Below are positions 11,714 to 24,300 of a DNA stretch of 46,615 nt, piece after piece. A model generated the notes under the pieces. It was not told the origin of the DNA. It did no database searches and saw only the letters and a list, made by a program, of their open reading frames with translations. Source of the stretch: Hirudo medicinalis (taxonomy: Eukaryota > Annelida > Clitellata > Hirudinida > Hirudinidae); assembly GCA_011800805.1 (NCBI GenBank), contig MPNW01001008.1, positions 6,235-52,849 of the forward strand. The letters run 5' to 3'. A program made the position numbers and the translations under genes. How positions within the stretch are numbered: position 1 is the first letter of the stretch; each line of letters begins with the position of its first letter.

Positions 11714-12114
11714 GTTTGCCAGAATGTTATCACTTATTGATTAAATATAAAATCATCACTTGAAATTCATTTGTCTCGTTAAATCATTAAAATTATTATT
11801 GATTAATTTTATTTTTGAATTTTTAAACATGTTTTTAAGAAATGTTTATTAAATTGAATCCGACATCAGTAAATAAATAGTATTTTTTCCATATTTTTGA
11901 AGACTCGTAACGAACAACACAATCGTAATAATCAAGACAACAAACATTAACCTTAACGACCAGGGATGGGCGAGATTTACTAATAATGGATTGAAATAGC
12001 AAAACCGTAAATAAAACCCACAAGTTTCAAGCGCAAATTTTGTTGAAATTACTCAGCAACTCTTAATTTTTTCCATCAAAATGACAACAACTTTACTTTA
12101 TCACTGTTGACAGG

Positions 12115-12960
12115 CACATAATTTTATGTATTAGGAGTAGTTTTCACAACTTTTCTTTTCGTTTCACGACGTGGAGGATTGAATTTCACTTCGCACTGAT
12201 TTTAATGATTTTTAATTTTCAAATTCTTAATAATTCTGTTACTGTAACTCATGCAGTGCAGTTACCTGATACTCAGCAATATTATTTCCAAAAATTCTCA
12301 ATTTCGGTTTTTGAAAAATTTTGATTTCCAAAATTCAATAATTTCGTTTAGAAAATAAATTTTCCCAAACTTTAAATTTATTTTGCAACCGAGACTCAAA
12401 AGTCTTCGAGATGATCGAAAATTCCAGAACACAATTTCACCGTTGCATTTAATAAACCACGAATATTGATGAAATAAAAGGTATTGGTAAATTGAGCAGG
12501 ATTGATGCAGATGATCATTTAACCTCATTTAAGTACCTATAAAATCCAATGAAGAAGGTAAGTATTCTCCGTAAATCATAAGAATATTTACTAAATATAA
12601 TTCACTTTACGTGTTCATAGGTAGAAGATTAGAAATTCTAACAGCACTTTTATAATAATGACGACTCAACCTGGCGTGACATTGATAAAACTGGTAATTC
12701 GATTGTTTCTATGTTTCTACTTGATTGAACTTTAAAAATAGATTATTTAGTATCAAATTAATATTTATTAATATTTATTTATTTGCACAGGCCCCACAGA
12801 AGAAACGGTGAATGACTTCTGGAGGATGATAACAAAACAAAATGTTAATGTCATCGTCATGTTGATGCAGTTGATTGAAAACAATAAAGGAAGTGACATC
12901 ATAATTACATATTCGCGAGGATTTTTCTTCAGAGAAACGATCATAACGTGTCTAAATTTG
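12115..12960 (+). pseudogene. relics of RPTP membrane and PTP domain exons
   Basis: Bases 12793-12895 match the D1 exon at 25564-25661 closely ([14 protein letters not shown], then NVNVIVML and ENNK). About 75 bases of preceding intron match as well, including the final TTTGCACAG, so a genomic segment was copied rather than an mRNA. The splice donor is lost: AATAAGGTAAGA in the intact gene corresponds to AATAAAGGAAGT here. Further upstream, after a TGACAG at 12108-12113, a frame interrupted by one stop reads YVLGVVFTTFLFVSRRG, resembling a membrane exon with a stop-transfer sequence. The other PTP exons are not found. This is best read as the decayed cytoplasmic half of the gene whose EGF exons lie at 7951-11713. 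Confidence 0.7.
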
Positions 12961-14320
12961 AAAAATAGATTTTTCACTAATCATAATAATAATCATGTTA
13001 TTGTAATAACCTGAATGTGGTTTCAATATTTTCCACTTTGAAACTTGCAATGTTCCTGGTCAAGAAAGATTTGTTTCAATAAAGTTTATGTTTGTTAAAT
13101 ATAGTTATACTGTAGCATGCAGACAATACTCCATATTACTTCAGTTTTGTTTTAGAATGCCTTTAGTTGCAAAACAACTTTCATAATCGATTGCATTTCT
13201 CTTTAATTCAGACATCCTATCCTTTGTGACGGATATCAAGTCCAATATAATAATCACAGATTCCAATTTTATCAAACATCGATAATTGTATTTTTAATTA
13301 AATCTTTCCACATTTTAAAATTTATTAAAACCGTAACACAAATCAAAATAGGTGCGACATTGCTCAAAATTCCACTTTCATCTCAATTGTTTTGTTTTTT
13401 TATTACCCGAATAAAACAAAATAACCTCAGGATTGATGGAGGTCGTTCCTCGTTATAATATCTACTGGGAAAGGTTGGCAATTTTTCAAATAATTTAATA
13501 ATATTTACTTAGAGCAATTGATATTACATTATATTATTTTGTCGGAAATGATTCGAGGTTCTGCTAGACATTCTATCCATAAATGAAACGTGAATTTTAT
13601 TAATTATTGATATTGCAATTTGCAGGTTGCAAATATACATGACATACCCTGCAAATGAAAACAATCCTTCAATTTATCACAGTATTCTTTTTTTTTTTAG
13701 AATTAACCCTCCGACTATTATAAAGATTATAAAAATGCTGAGTTGGTGGGAGAAATATAATTAATTACGAATTATCCCATAATTAATTACGAATTATCCC
13801 ATAATTAATTACGAATCATCCTATAATGGATAGAGACAATAGACTAGGACTAGGTCCATAGAAAATATTACTTAATGTGAAGCTTATCTCACTTTTTGAA
13901 ATGAATCTTCTTACATGGTTTAAAAGTGGAACTATGTCTCCAGCACTCTACATTCGCTACGCACATTGTGTTGAACCAATAAATTTTCGAATGTCAAATC
14001 TTTAATCGACAAATATGGACTCAAAATGTGCATGAAACAATGTTCTACTACAATATTTCATTTTATCGCAGAATCACGGATGTTCAGATGGACAATAATA
14101 TTCAGTGGCATTGCTAATAATAACATCGCAATAAATAAATATTTGCTTATTTTGAAGTGGTGATAACTTCTTTCATCGGGAAGGAACGAAAACAAATAAA
14201 GGACTTTTATAAAGTAAAACAGTATAATCACCCTTTAGATGTAAATACAAAAAGGATAATAGGAGATTATAATAAATATAATTGGTCGCAATCGCTATTT
14301 AAGACGCTATTACTCATTTA
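12961..14320. other. non-coding interval with a 22-bp tandem repeat
   Basis: No exon with convincing splice sites was found. 13759-13826 holds three tandem copies of a ~22-bp unit (AATTAATTACGAATTATCCC plus AT, the last copy diverged). The rest is A+T-rich sequence without recognised elements. Confidence 0.6.
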
Positions 14321-14327
14321 ATGACAA

Positions 14328-14543
14328 TTGAAGTGCTGTTTAACTTCTCTGTTTAGATTATTTACTCCAAAGAAACTCCAAATTCGTACCGGTCAGATCG
14401 TCTTACCTGAAATGAAGCCAGGATTTATTTTGTATTTTGTGACAAGCCTTTCAATTTGTGGGAAAGGAAATCTGCCTGAGCAGTTGGAGGAGAATAAGAT
14501 CGTGAAGAACATCATTCTCAGCGGAACTTATTTGTGTTGGTAG
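14328..14543 (+). other. unassigned open frame, possible degenerate gene fragment
   Basis: A 71-codon open frame on the plus strand, less A+T-rich than its flanks from 14370 on. It contains KPGF, then FVT, then GNLPEQLE. I do not recognise it firmly. The order KPGF - FVT - G(R/K) - LPE loosely recalls the AAA1 region of dynein heavy chain, but the FVTMNPGYAG core is missing. There is no clear acceptor or donor. It could be a captured exon fragment or chance. Confidence 0.25.
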
Positions 14544-15232
14544 CATCTGGTTTTGCATTCTTAAATTAAAATCATTACTTTATTTTCATTGATGGTCTTT
14601 TTATTGAAAAAATAAAAACTAAAAAAACCCATCTAATTACTGTAATCGAAAACCTCTGAACGTCTGGATTTTATTTTATTTGTTTTCCAATTCTGACCCA
14701 TGAATGTGCAAGAGAAGCGTTTTTGCATAAGATTCATTCTAATATCTCATAAATGGAGTTCCCTTGTTTGGAATTTAGAACCAATGTTCTCTTATAACAT
14801 TATATCTTACCCATCTCCTTTTTTATGACTGCAATTCTAGTGATACTAAGTTTATTTTCAGTTTCTCTTTTTGTTTGAATGACTAAAAATTTAGTCATCT
14901 TTTAGAACACCTTTTTTTTAACAGCTTCGATAAAGGTCGTTCTCTTTCTATTTTGTTCGTTCCAAATTCAAACATCGCAATTAGACTACAAACAAAATTG
15001 GACCGTGGTTGTTAATGTTTACTATGATGAAATCATTTTTCTTGTTCCTTTCAAGTGGTTTTTTTTTTTCAATAAAAATTGTTTTGCTTTCTCTTTACAA
15101 AGTTTCAATGTTTTTCAAATAAATGTAACCAATCAAGTAAAATTCTCAATCTGTAACATTTATTTCGTCATTGATGTGACATCGTGAGTTATAATATAGA
15201 TATAGATATATATATATATATACAGTATATAT

Positions 15233-15265
<33 letters not shown>

Positions 15266-15357
15266 ATAAAAAAATCTCTTAAATGTTGTTAATTTAAGGA
15301 TATAATCTCTTTTTTTAAATAAATCTAACTTACTCTTTCATAATTACACATTTTCAG
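14544..15357. other. intergenic or intronic interval with AT and AG microsatellites
   Basis: A+T-rich sequence without recognised exons. It has (TA)n at about 15197-15230 and (AG)n at about 15234-15264. The N-terminus of the following RPTP gene should lie near here if that gene is separate from the EGF run upstream, but I could not identify a signal-peptide exon. Confidence 0.6.
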
Positions 15358-18300
15358 ACAGGGCTCTAAACTTGAACGAGTGTACAACAAACAAGCACAC
15401 ATGCAACACACGGATTTCCACATGTCGTGATCTCTACAAAGGCTTCTACTGTGAATGTCATGCTGGATTCACACGAGGACGAGATGAAACAGAATGTATC
15501 GGTTTGCATCATTTCGTAACAGAAATTTAAACTATTCTAAGATCAGTTTTAGTTTTGGCTTATGTTTTCTGATCAATCAATAGTTTAATCATTGACTAAT
15601 GCATGAATTTTATCCCAAAAATGTTTTAAAAAATTCAGAAAATTTTTTATTAATAAATCAGAACATGGAATGACCCAAACAATATGCTATCCAATACGCT
15701 CAAAGTTATTAATAACACTTATGAATTGTTGCTACCGCGATGAATAAAATAATAAGTTTGTGTAATTAAGAATTTATTGTTGATGTTGTTTTATTTTGTT
15801 TTTACGAAGCAATAAATTGATATTTAATGAGTCTTAAAGAAGTAATTAAAAACATTTCCAGCACTGGTTTCCGACATGGACAAATGCAGAGACAACGTTC
15901 ATTCTTGTGATTTGACCATTTCTACCTGCCTAAACTACAAAGGTGGTTACTCCTGCGAATGCAAACCTGGATATAAAAGAGGAAGAAGCGATAAACTGTG
16001 TGTCGGTAAGCACTAATGGGCTATTTTCATTGAGCAATTTTACAAGTAATCTTATGCATGGAGAAGTGTTTGCGGCAATTATTGCATACCGACATCAAAT
16101 TACCATCACTTATGTTTTAATGAATGTAGTTGCACTTGTTTTTATGCTTTCATAGATTCGTAATCTTCTTCCGCAGTTTTAATCCAAGCTTAACACTCCA
16201 TATAAATATATTCAATGTAAACTCAGAGTAATGAAATAGCTGGCCAACATCCAATCGCACATATGGGTAATTTTATTGAAGCCACGTGAACTTAATTATT
16301 TGGCAAGACACGATTCACCGGATCTACGAAATTGTCAAAATGGATCTTGCAAATTGTCAAAGTTCGTGTTTGAAACACTCTATCCTTCGGCATCCACTAA
16401 TAACAAGGCAAAAACACATATTACATTTTAGCTTCGCAACATTGTTATTATGTCGTTCGTATTTGGCACAGTTTGTAACGACATTTAGGAGCCCACGATG
16501 ATTACCTGGTTGTTCTTTCGTTTGGCGATATCTTTAAAGCATAGGATGAGATCGATAAGTCGGTTGCGGAATTGACGTTTGTGGAAATGCAAGGTCCTAT
16601 TTGCGAAGATGGAATGTGACGGAAGAGTTTAAATGCGGCGAATCCGAGACACTCCAATTCCTCGCTAAATGTATCTTAATATGTTATGCATTAGTTCGAT
16701 AATGCATGGCTACGCTGCATTTCGGCCTCAAACATATGGAAGTTGATAGAGAGCGAGAAATATTTGAAAAATTAAATAAATGATTCAATTAAGAAATGTT
16801 TGTCAATTAGTTCTACAACTTGTCAAATTTACTGAACATTCTATCGACAGCTGATTCCTTCAGACATGGCGATGGGAAACATGTACAAGAGTAAAACATT
16901 TACATTACATTGCTTTGCTATTAAACTCCATTTACAAGAAATATTATTTGGTCATTTAAACAGAAAAAAAAACAACTTTAATTCTGTCTGTTAGATGTTT
17001 TGCTCATATCGATCATGTTGCAAAATATATGACAGAAATACGAACTGATACGAAATCAAATTCTAAAATTTGAACTCCTAACGGAGCCCTTCTTTATTTC
17101 GGTCACAAATGCACCCCAAGGTGGCAAGGTTAACGTTGGAGCGTTAAGCGCGATAAGAAAAGTGAAAGTACATTTTAAAAACATTTATCATCAAAATTAA
17201 TGTACATCCAGAAGTTACAGATTAACTTTCTCAGAATATTATGTAAGAGAAATAAAATCCTGGTTTTGGGAATTGTGTTGACAATAATTATGCAACTATG
17301 GTTTATTTCACATTTTGTGATCTTGCTATTTATTTTTCGAAGTGAGGAAACATTTAACTTAATATTATTATCGAATCAGAAAGTTTTAAATTCCGTGTTA
17401 AACTTAATTCAGAATGTTTCCATTTTCTCTCAATAATCCTGCCCAATTTTTACGAATGTTTAAAGTTAAATCATTAAGATAATTAATTGTTTTTTAATTG
17501 GTTCACTTTTTATTTATGTTTAGAATTCGTTTATTTCAAAACTCTGAACGAAGAACCCAAAAAAAAAACATTCACCAATTTACTGTATATCCCAAGGGAG
17601 TATAATATCCCGTCTAGGGGATAACCGGTTACAAAATGACATAATTACGGCGAGAGTAAGATGATAGAGAAGAGAACAAGAGTGGATCTTGACAACATAT
17701 GGAGAATTTTTTGAAGGTTGTACGGGAAAATTAAGATCTGAATTGATTGGATGATCTAAGATTGTAAGAGTGGATGTCTGAAGAATTGGAAAACATATTA
17801 TTAAAGGGCGAAGACAGAAAGTTATGTTCATAATTAAATATAAAGAGGCAAGTTTGGAATTTATTGATCTGATAAATATTCAGAAATCCATTTGAAATAA
17901 AATAGTCCTTTGTATGAGCACGTGGGAGAAGACGAAACATAATACGGATGATTCTTTTTTGGAGAGTGAGTAAAGGGATAAATTTAGAGGGATAGTCAGA
18001 TGCCCAAGAAATATTACAATAAGTGAGGTAAGGATAGATTAGTGAATAGTATAGCATTGTAAGAATTTTTCTATCAACAAATGAAGTGATCTTTGATATG
18101 ACACCAATGTTTTTGGAAATTTTGGAGGCAACATAATTGATATGCAAAGACCAGTTTAATTTATCATCAATAATAGTGCCGAGGAATTTAGTGGAGGTAA
18201 CACGTTTAATCTGCAAGCCGCTTGGATGAATTTCAATAGATAATTGCTTAATTCTAAACAGGTTTTGCTAATCATAAATCACAAACATGACAACAAACAC

Positions 18301-21300
18301 TTGCCATACAGTATCGTATTAGTTAATAACTTAATTATTATATATAATTAACATAAATTAGTGAACGTATAACGACTTATATCCGATGTGCGAATCTCCA
18401 GATGTGGACGAATGTTTGTTGGAGGAAAGTGTTTGTGATAGACAAACCGCAACATGTACAAACACAGACGGTGGCTTTCACTGCAATTGTCTTCACGATT
18501 ACGAATACATTGAAGGAAGCAATAACATTTGTAAAGGTTAAACGTCTGTTTTGATGGCTTTGCTAAAATGAATCCACGAAATGATGCTAAATTTTTTAAT
18601 CATCAATAAACTGTTTTAACAGATATAAACGAATGTTCGAAGAACATAGATGACTGTGACAAACAGACCACGTCATGTAACAACATTCCAGGTGGTTATC
18701 AGTGTGTCTGTCTTGAAGGTTATGAGCACAAACAGGGAAGTACAGAACGTTGCAAAGGTTGTACTTATTACTTAATTGAAATAAATTTTACGTAATATCT
18801 TGAATGTGTTGACCTTTGATACTAATTAACATCAATTTAAATGATCAATTTAATTTATTCTGAATATCAATGATCTGAAAGATGTGTTTGATCAAAATTA
18901 ATTGTTATTCATGCCACTCTGAAATATGGTTTTTAAACGATCTTATTTGGTCTCAATTCTGCGAACAACTTTAGCCAATCGACAAGTCTGTATAAAAATT
19001 CCAATGCATTGATATGTGCTTGTGCAAATCTTGAATGATAATTAAGCTGAACAAGAAATAGTTTTAAAAAGTTATTTGGTAATAAATAACATTATCTTAG
19101 CACTTCATCAGTTTTATAGCATTAAATTGATATGTGATGGCTGTTTTTATGTTACATTGCATGTGCTATTGACGATTGTTCAAGAAATCTGTGAGATGAA
19201 ATAATAATTAAAGTAGTCGAAAATGTAAAGTTACGAATTACCTTACTGTGTTACATATGTTACAAATTTGTTCATAGATATAGATGAATGCTCATTGAAC
19301 AAAAACAAAATGAGTGTGATGAAAACCGTCACTCCTGCAATGCAACAATAAGTAAATGTCATAACCTTAGCGGAGGATACTTCTGTAAATGCAAAGTTGG
19401 ATTTAAACACAGGCAAAACGTTTACAACTGCTTTGGTATGCAACATGAATGTAGCACAAAAATTAGATGGAATATCGAACATTTAATTGGGATTCGACAG
19501 CACAAATTAAAACGAATTTATTTCCAGTCAAGCGAATGATTTTAAACACATTTTATTCTATGAGAGACTCTTAGTCCTTGGAAGGCAATATCTGAAAATG
19601 TCCTTGTCCCTCAAACTGAGGCTGGGGTCCATGTTTCTACTCTGCAAACATTATCCAATTTTTGAGAGCATTCCACATCAAATGATCTTTCATGAAATTG
19701 CTGAAATACATAAAAATACACTACTGTGACCTTTAGTTCAACGTTGATATTCTTATCATCTATCCAAAGCAGGTATAGCTCTGCCTAGATAGATTCGTAT
19801 CACGTTTTGTAAACTTGTTTAGCTAGATAGCTGCTATTCCACTATTGCAAATGTTTGTGGCTCAACAAAAACTCAGACTTATCATCACTTTATCTTGAGC
19901 AATTGCTTGGATGAATTTTAATAGGTAATTAATTCTAAACAGGTTTTGCTAATCATAAATCGCTATTACTTGAGCATGACATAACATATATTAAGATTTT
20001 TTTTTTTTTGACATTTATAACAAAAATGCTTAGTTTAACAATTGCGGCTATTGAAATAACATTACCAGGTAATTTAATTTCAACAAACAGACAAAGCAAT
20101 TGTTCATGTTTTTGTAATAGCTACATTATTAAGTGATGTATTTCTTAATCTCATTTAATTTTACTATTCTACTGTTTGTATTCAATTTTAAAATATGTAT
20201 TAATATTATTAAGCATAAACAACTTATTCCGTTTAAGACATTTTATTAAAAATATTGAATTGTTAAAAAAAACAAATATGACAACAAACACTTAACATAC
20301 ATATTATAATTAATTTAAATTAGTGAACGTATAACGACTTAAACCCGATGTGCGATTCTCCAGATGTAGACGAATGTTTGTTGGAGGAAAGTGTTTGTGA
20401 TAAACAAACCGCAACATGTACAAACACAGACGGTGGCTTTCACTGCAATTGTCTCCATGGTTACGAATACATTCAAGGAAGCAATAACATTTGTAAAGGT
20501 TAAACGTCTGTTTTGATGGCTTTGCTAAAATAAATCCACGAAATTATGCTAAATTTTTTAATCATCAATAAACTGTTTTAACAGATATAAACGAATGTTC
20601 GAAGAACATAGATGACTGTGACAAACAGACCACGTCGTGTAACAACATTCCAGGTGGTTATCGGTGTGTCTGTCTTGAAGGTTATGAACACGAACAGGGA
20701 AGTACAGGACGTTGCAAAGGTTGTACTTATTACTTAATTGAAATAAATTGTACGTAATATCCTGAATGTGTTGACTTTTGATACTAATTAACATCAATTT
20801 AAATGATCAATTTAATTAATTCTGAATATCAATGATCTCAAAGATATGTTTTATCAAAATTAATTGTTATTAATGCCATTCTGAAATATGGCTTTTAAAC
20901 GATTTTAAACTTTTATTTGGTCTCAATTCTGCGAACAACTTTAGCCAATCGACAAGTCTATATAAAAATTCCAATGCATTGACATGTGCTTGTGCTATTC
21001 TTGAATGATAATTAAGCTGAACAAGAAATAGTTTTAAAAAGTTATTTGGTAATAAATAACATTATCTTAGCACTTCATAAGTTTTACAGCATTAAATTGA
21101 TATGTGATGGCTGTTTTTATGTTACATTGCATGTGATATTGAACAATAAAGATATTGACGATTGTTCAAGAAATCTGTGAGATGAAATAAGGACGATTTG
21201 TCAAAACATTAATGGAGGCCATTCATGTGTATAAAAAGATGGATTTACAAGATCAAATCGATAAAAATGCTCAGGTTATTGAGAATTAAAATAGTCTAAC

Positions 21301-24300
21301 ATGTAAAGTTACGAATTACCTTACTGTGTTACACGTGTTACAAATTTGTTCATAGATATAGATGAATGCTCATTGGACATGCATGGCTGTGATAACGATA
21401 CGAAAAAAAAATGCCTTTGGCAGGGGCACTATGTAAATGGTCAGGTGGAACGAGCTCCTCTCGCTTTCCAATACTCCTACCTTCTACCTTCTTGGTATTA
21501 GAAGAGAGGTTAACTTGGAGCGCAAGCAGCAGAGCAAAGATGCTTAAAGCATGTTGATGCCTTAAGAGCAATCTCTGGCAGCTCATGGGGAGCGAGTACA
21601 TCAAGTCTACTGCAAGTGTGCCGAGCCACCATTCGATCTGTGATGGACTACCTTTCCTTCGGTAATGGCTTGACGAGGACCTCTAAGGGAAACTCCTATG
21701 TTTCACGGATGCAAAGACTCAAGGACTGAAGATGGAAAAGCGAGGATCTGGTTATACATCCCGTGGAAAGACTTGAAGCTCAGTATCAGAACTTCAAGTC
21801 ACAGCAGCATCAGCTCCATGGAACTGACAGTCATTGAGAGTTGCCTGCTGCACATGAAGGAATCCTATCAAGGGGAGACCCTCTATGCAGTCGTTTTTAC
21901 TGACTCCCTAAGTTCTCTGATGAACTTGGAAGAAAGCAACTTTATGCCTAAAATGACCTCGATTCATACAGAATTCTTTCTTCAGAGCTTCAAGAAAGGC
22001 AAAGAAGTCACACTGGTCTGGGTACCTGCCCATGTTGGAATTCCTGGAAATGAGCAAGCGGACGCTTTGGCAAAAGCTGGTACAACAAGTTACCAAGGAT
22101 ACAACTGAATGCTGGATTCCAGCAACAAGACATAAAGAGGCTGCTCTATCAAAATGCCCTGCAGCAATGGCAGACCAGATGGGAAAACAAAGAAGAGAAG
22201 CACTATAAGCTAGTGGAGAAAAGAGTGTCGGTGAAGAGCAAATTCCAATGTGCCTCAAGGAAGAAGGAGACTTTGATCTCTAAANGCAGCAATGGCAGAC
22301 CAGATGGGAAAACAAAGAAGAGAAGCACTATAAGCTAGTGGAGAAAAGAGTGTCGGTGAAGAGCAAATTCCAATGTGCCTCAAGGAAGAAGGAGACTTTG
22401 ATCTCTAAACTCTGTCTTGGAAAATGCGCTCTAAATCGACACCTCTTTAAGATGAGGCGTCACGCAGACGGTAAATGCCAAACCTGTCCTCAGGAAGATG
22501 AGATTGTCCAGCATTTCTTAATGGAATGTCCGGCCCAATCAAGCCTGAGAAGAGCAACAAGGGACAAATTAAATCCACTGGAGTTGAGTTCCATGCTTAG
22601 CAATACTGCTAGTATGGAGTTAATATACCATGGATTTATAAAAACCACCAAAATTTGATGCTATCCCAACATCCATCATGCATTATGAATCGTTGCTTTT
22701 TGCTGTTTTTCCTTTTGCTGTCTTTGTTATTATCCTATTCGTCAAATTATGCTGAGGACATTAATAACATGTTCACATCCTACTGCTACTACATATTGCC
22801 TTCACAACTGGTGTGGGTGGCACGTGGCACTAAAATAAATTGGCTAAATACAAATATAAAGTTTATTGTTTTGAATTGTATGCTTTACATAATTAATTTG
22901 AATGTCACAAATTAATGTTGAGATGAAAGAGAAAATTCGGAAAAATTTGATTTGTTTTCAATGTGGTAAATTTCTTCAGACACAAACCTAAAGAAAATAT
23001 GTAATTGTGTGAATATCTTTCGTACGTGGACGAATGTTCATTGGACACACATGATTGTGACAAACAAACCACTGCGTGTAAAAACATCGCTGGTGGTTGC
23101 CAATGTCTTTGCCTTGATGGTTACGAACAGAAACATGGAAATAGTAAAAGTTGCAAAGGAGCAATTATCTATTTCGAGCAATTTATCCTTTGAAAATGTT
23201 ATTTCAAATGTGAACATCAGTTTTGAAATTATGCGACCTTATATTTCTTCATTATCTTGTCCAATAGCTCTCAAAATTTCAGACTCAAAGTCTTAATAAA
23301 ACTTTTAATAATTTATTTATTTTGACTTTTTGTGACGATCAGTGTAATTTATTCACTGGTATAAAAATTAGACAATTATTTCAACATATCATTAAAAAGT
23401 GCTGTTAGACTTTCTTTTGGATATCGATGAATGCACAAATGACAAGCACGATTGTGATGAATATTCCAGAACATGTAAAAATATTGATGCTGGTTATCGA
23501 TGTCGTTGTCTTGCTCGTTATAAATACATGCATGCATTTGTAATACAAGCTGCAAAAGTTATTTATTTACATAATTAGTTAAATGTTTTGATCAATATTT
23601 CATGTTCAATGCAAATCAATGTTCTATGTTGAATAGCAACACATTTACTGGAATGCTTTCATTAAATCATGCTTAAATTTCCAAATATCCATTTATAACG
23701 AATATTTTTTTTACAGACACAAACGAATGCAAAGTAATTGCTTTTAACGAATTAACAACAGACTGCTTTAACACAGTTGGGTCATTCAAATTAATATGCA
23801 AAAGAGGCTTTGAAATACATAATGATTCTGACGAGTGCAAAGGTGGGGCTTTATAATGCAATTTTATTTAAATGAAATTGAACTAATAATACGAAAGCAT
23901 TTGCGGATATCGACAAATGCCAAGGCACCGAAAAGTATGATTCCTCAGTTATATGCATCAATTCGATAGGAAGTTTTCAATTTTTATGTCCAAAACATTT
24001 TCATGTTGATGATGAACTTGGCAAATTCACCTGCAAAGGTTTATAAGATAAAACATTCAAGCCATGACAAAATGCAAAACGACATTATTATTCATTATTT
24101 TCACAAATTTCATACAAAATTTCAAAGCTTTGTCGAATGCTACCAAAATAGCATCAGGAGTGTCGCCTGCGATTGTTTTAATTCTGGGACTCCTTTCTGT
24201 TGTCCTTTGGAGAAGGTAAAACAAAAATGCAGAGTTTTGTTTTGAAAAAAAGTGTTTGGTTCTAATAATACATTTAAATTTAAATTTCTAAATTGAAAGT

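Larger units (their letters stand above)
18221..21370 (+). repeat. tandem segmental duplication of two EGF exons
   Basis: 18221-19300 and 19908-21370 are two copies of one segment. EGF exons 18402-18536 and 18623-18757 correspond to 20364-20498 and 20585-20719, with about 1.96 kb between equivalents and only a few residue changes. The flanking introns match too. Copy 2 has an extra ~300 bases at about 19966-20276 and keeps a fuller relic EGF exon (21160-21273), which copy 1 has mostly lost. The high identity, introns included, suggests a recent event. Confidence 0.85.

Noticed and set aside
12298..12528. Minus-strand 76-codon frame
   Set aside because: Low-complexity, no domain, and located among plus-strand RPTP relics.
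21908..22258. Minus-strand 116-codon frame
   Set aside because: Antisense of the RNase H region of the retrotransposon.
23025..23296. Alternative plus-strand frames over the EGF module
   Set aside because: Only the frame with VDEC and spaced cysteines is meaningful; the others are shadows.
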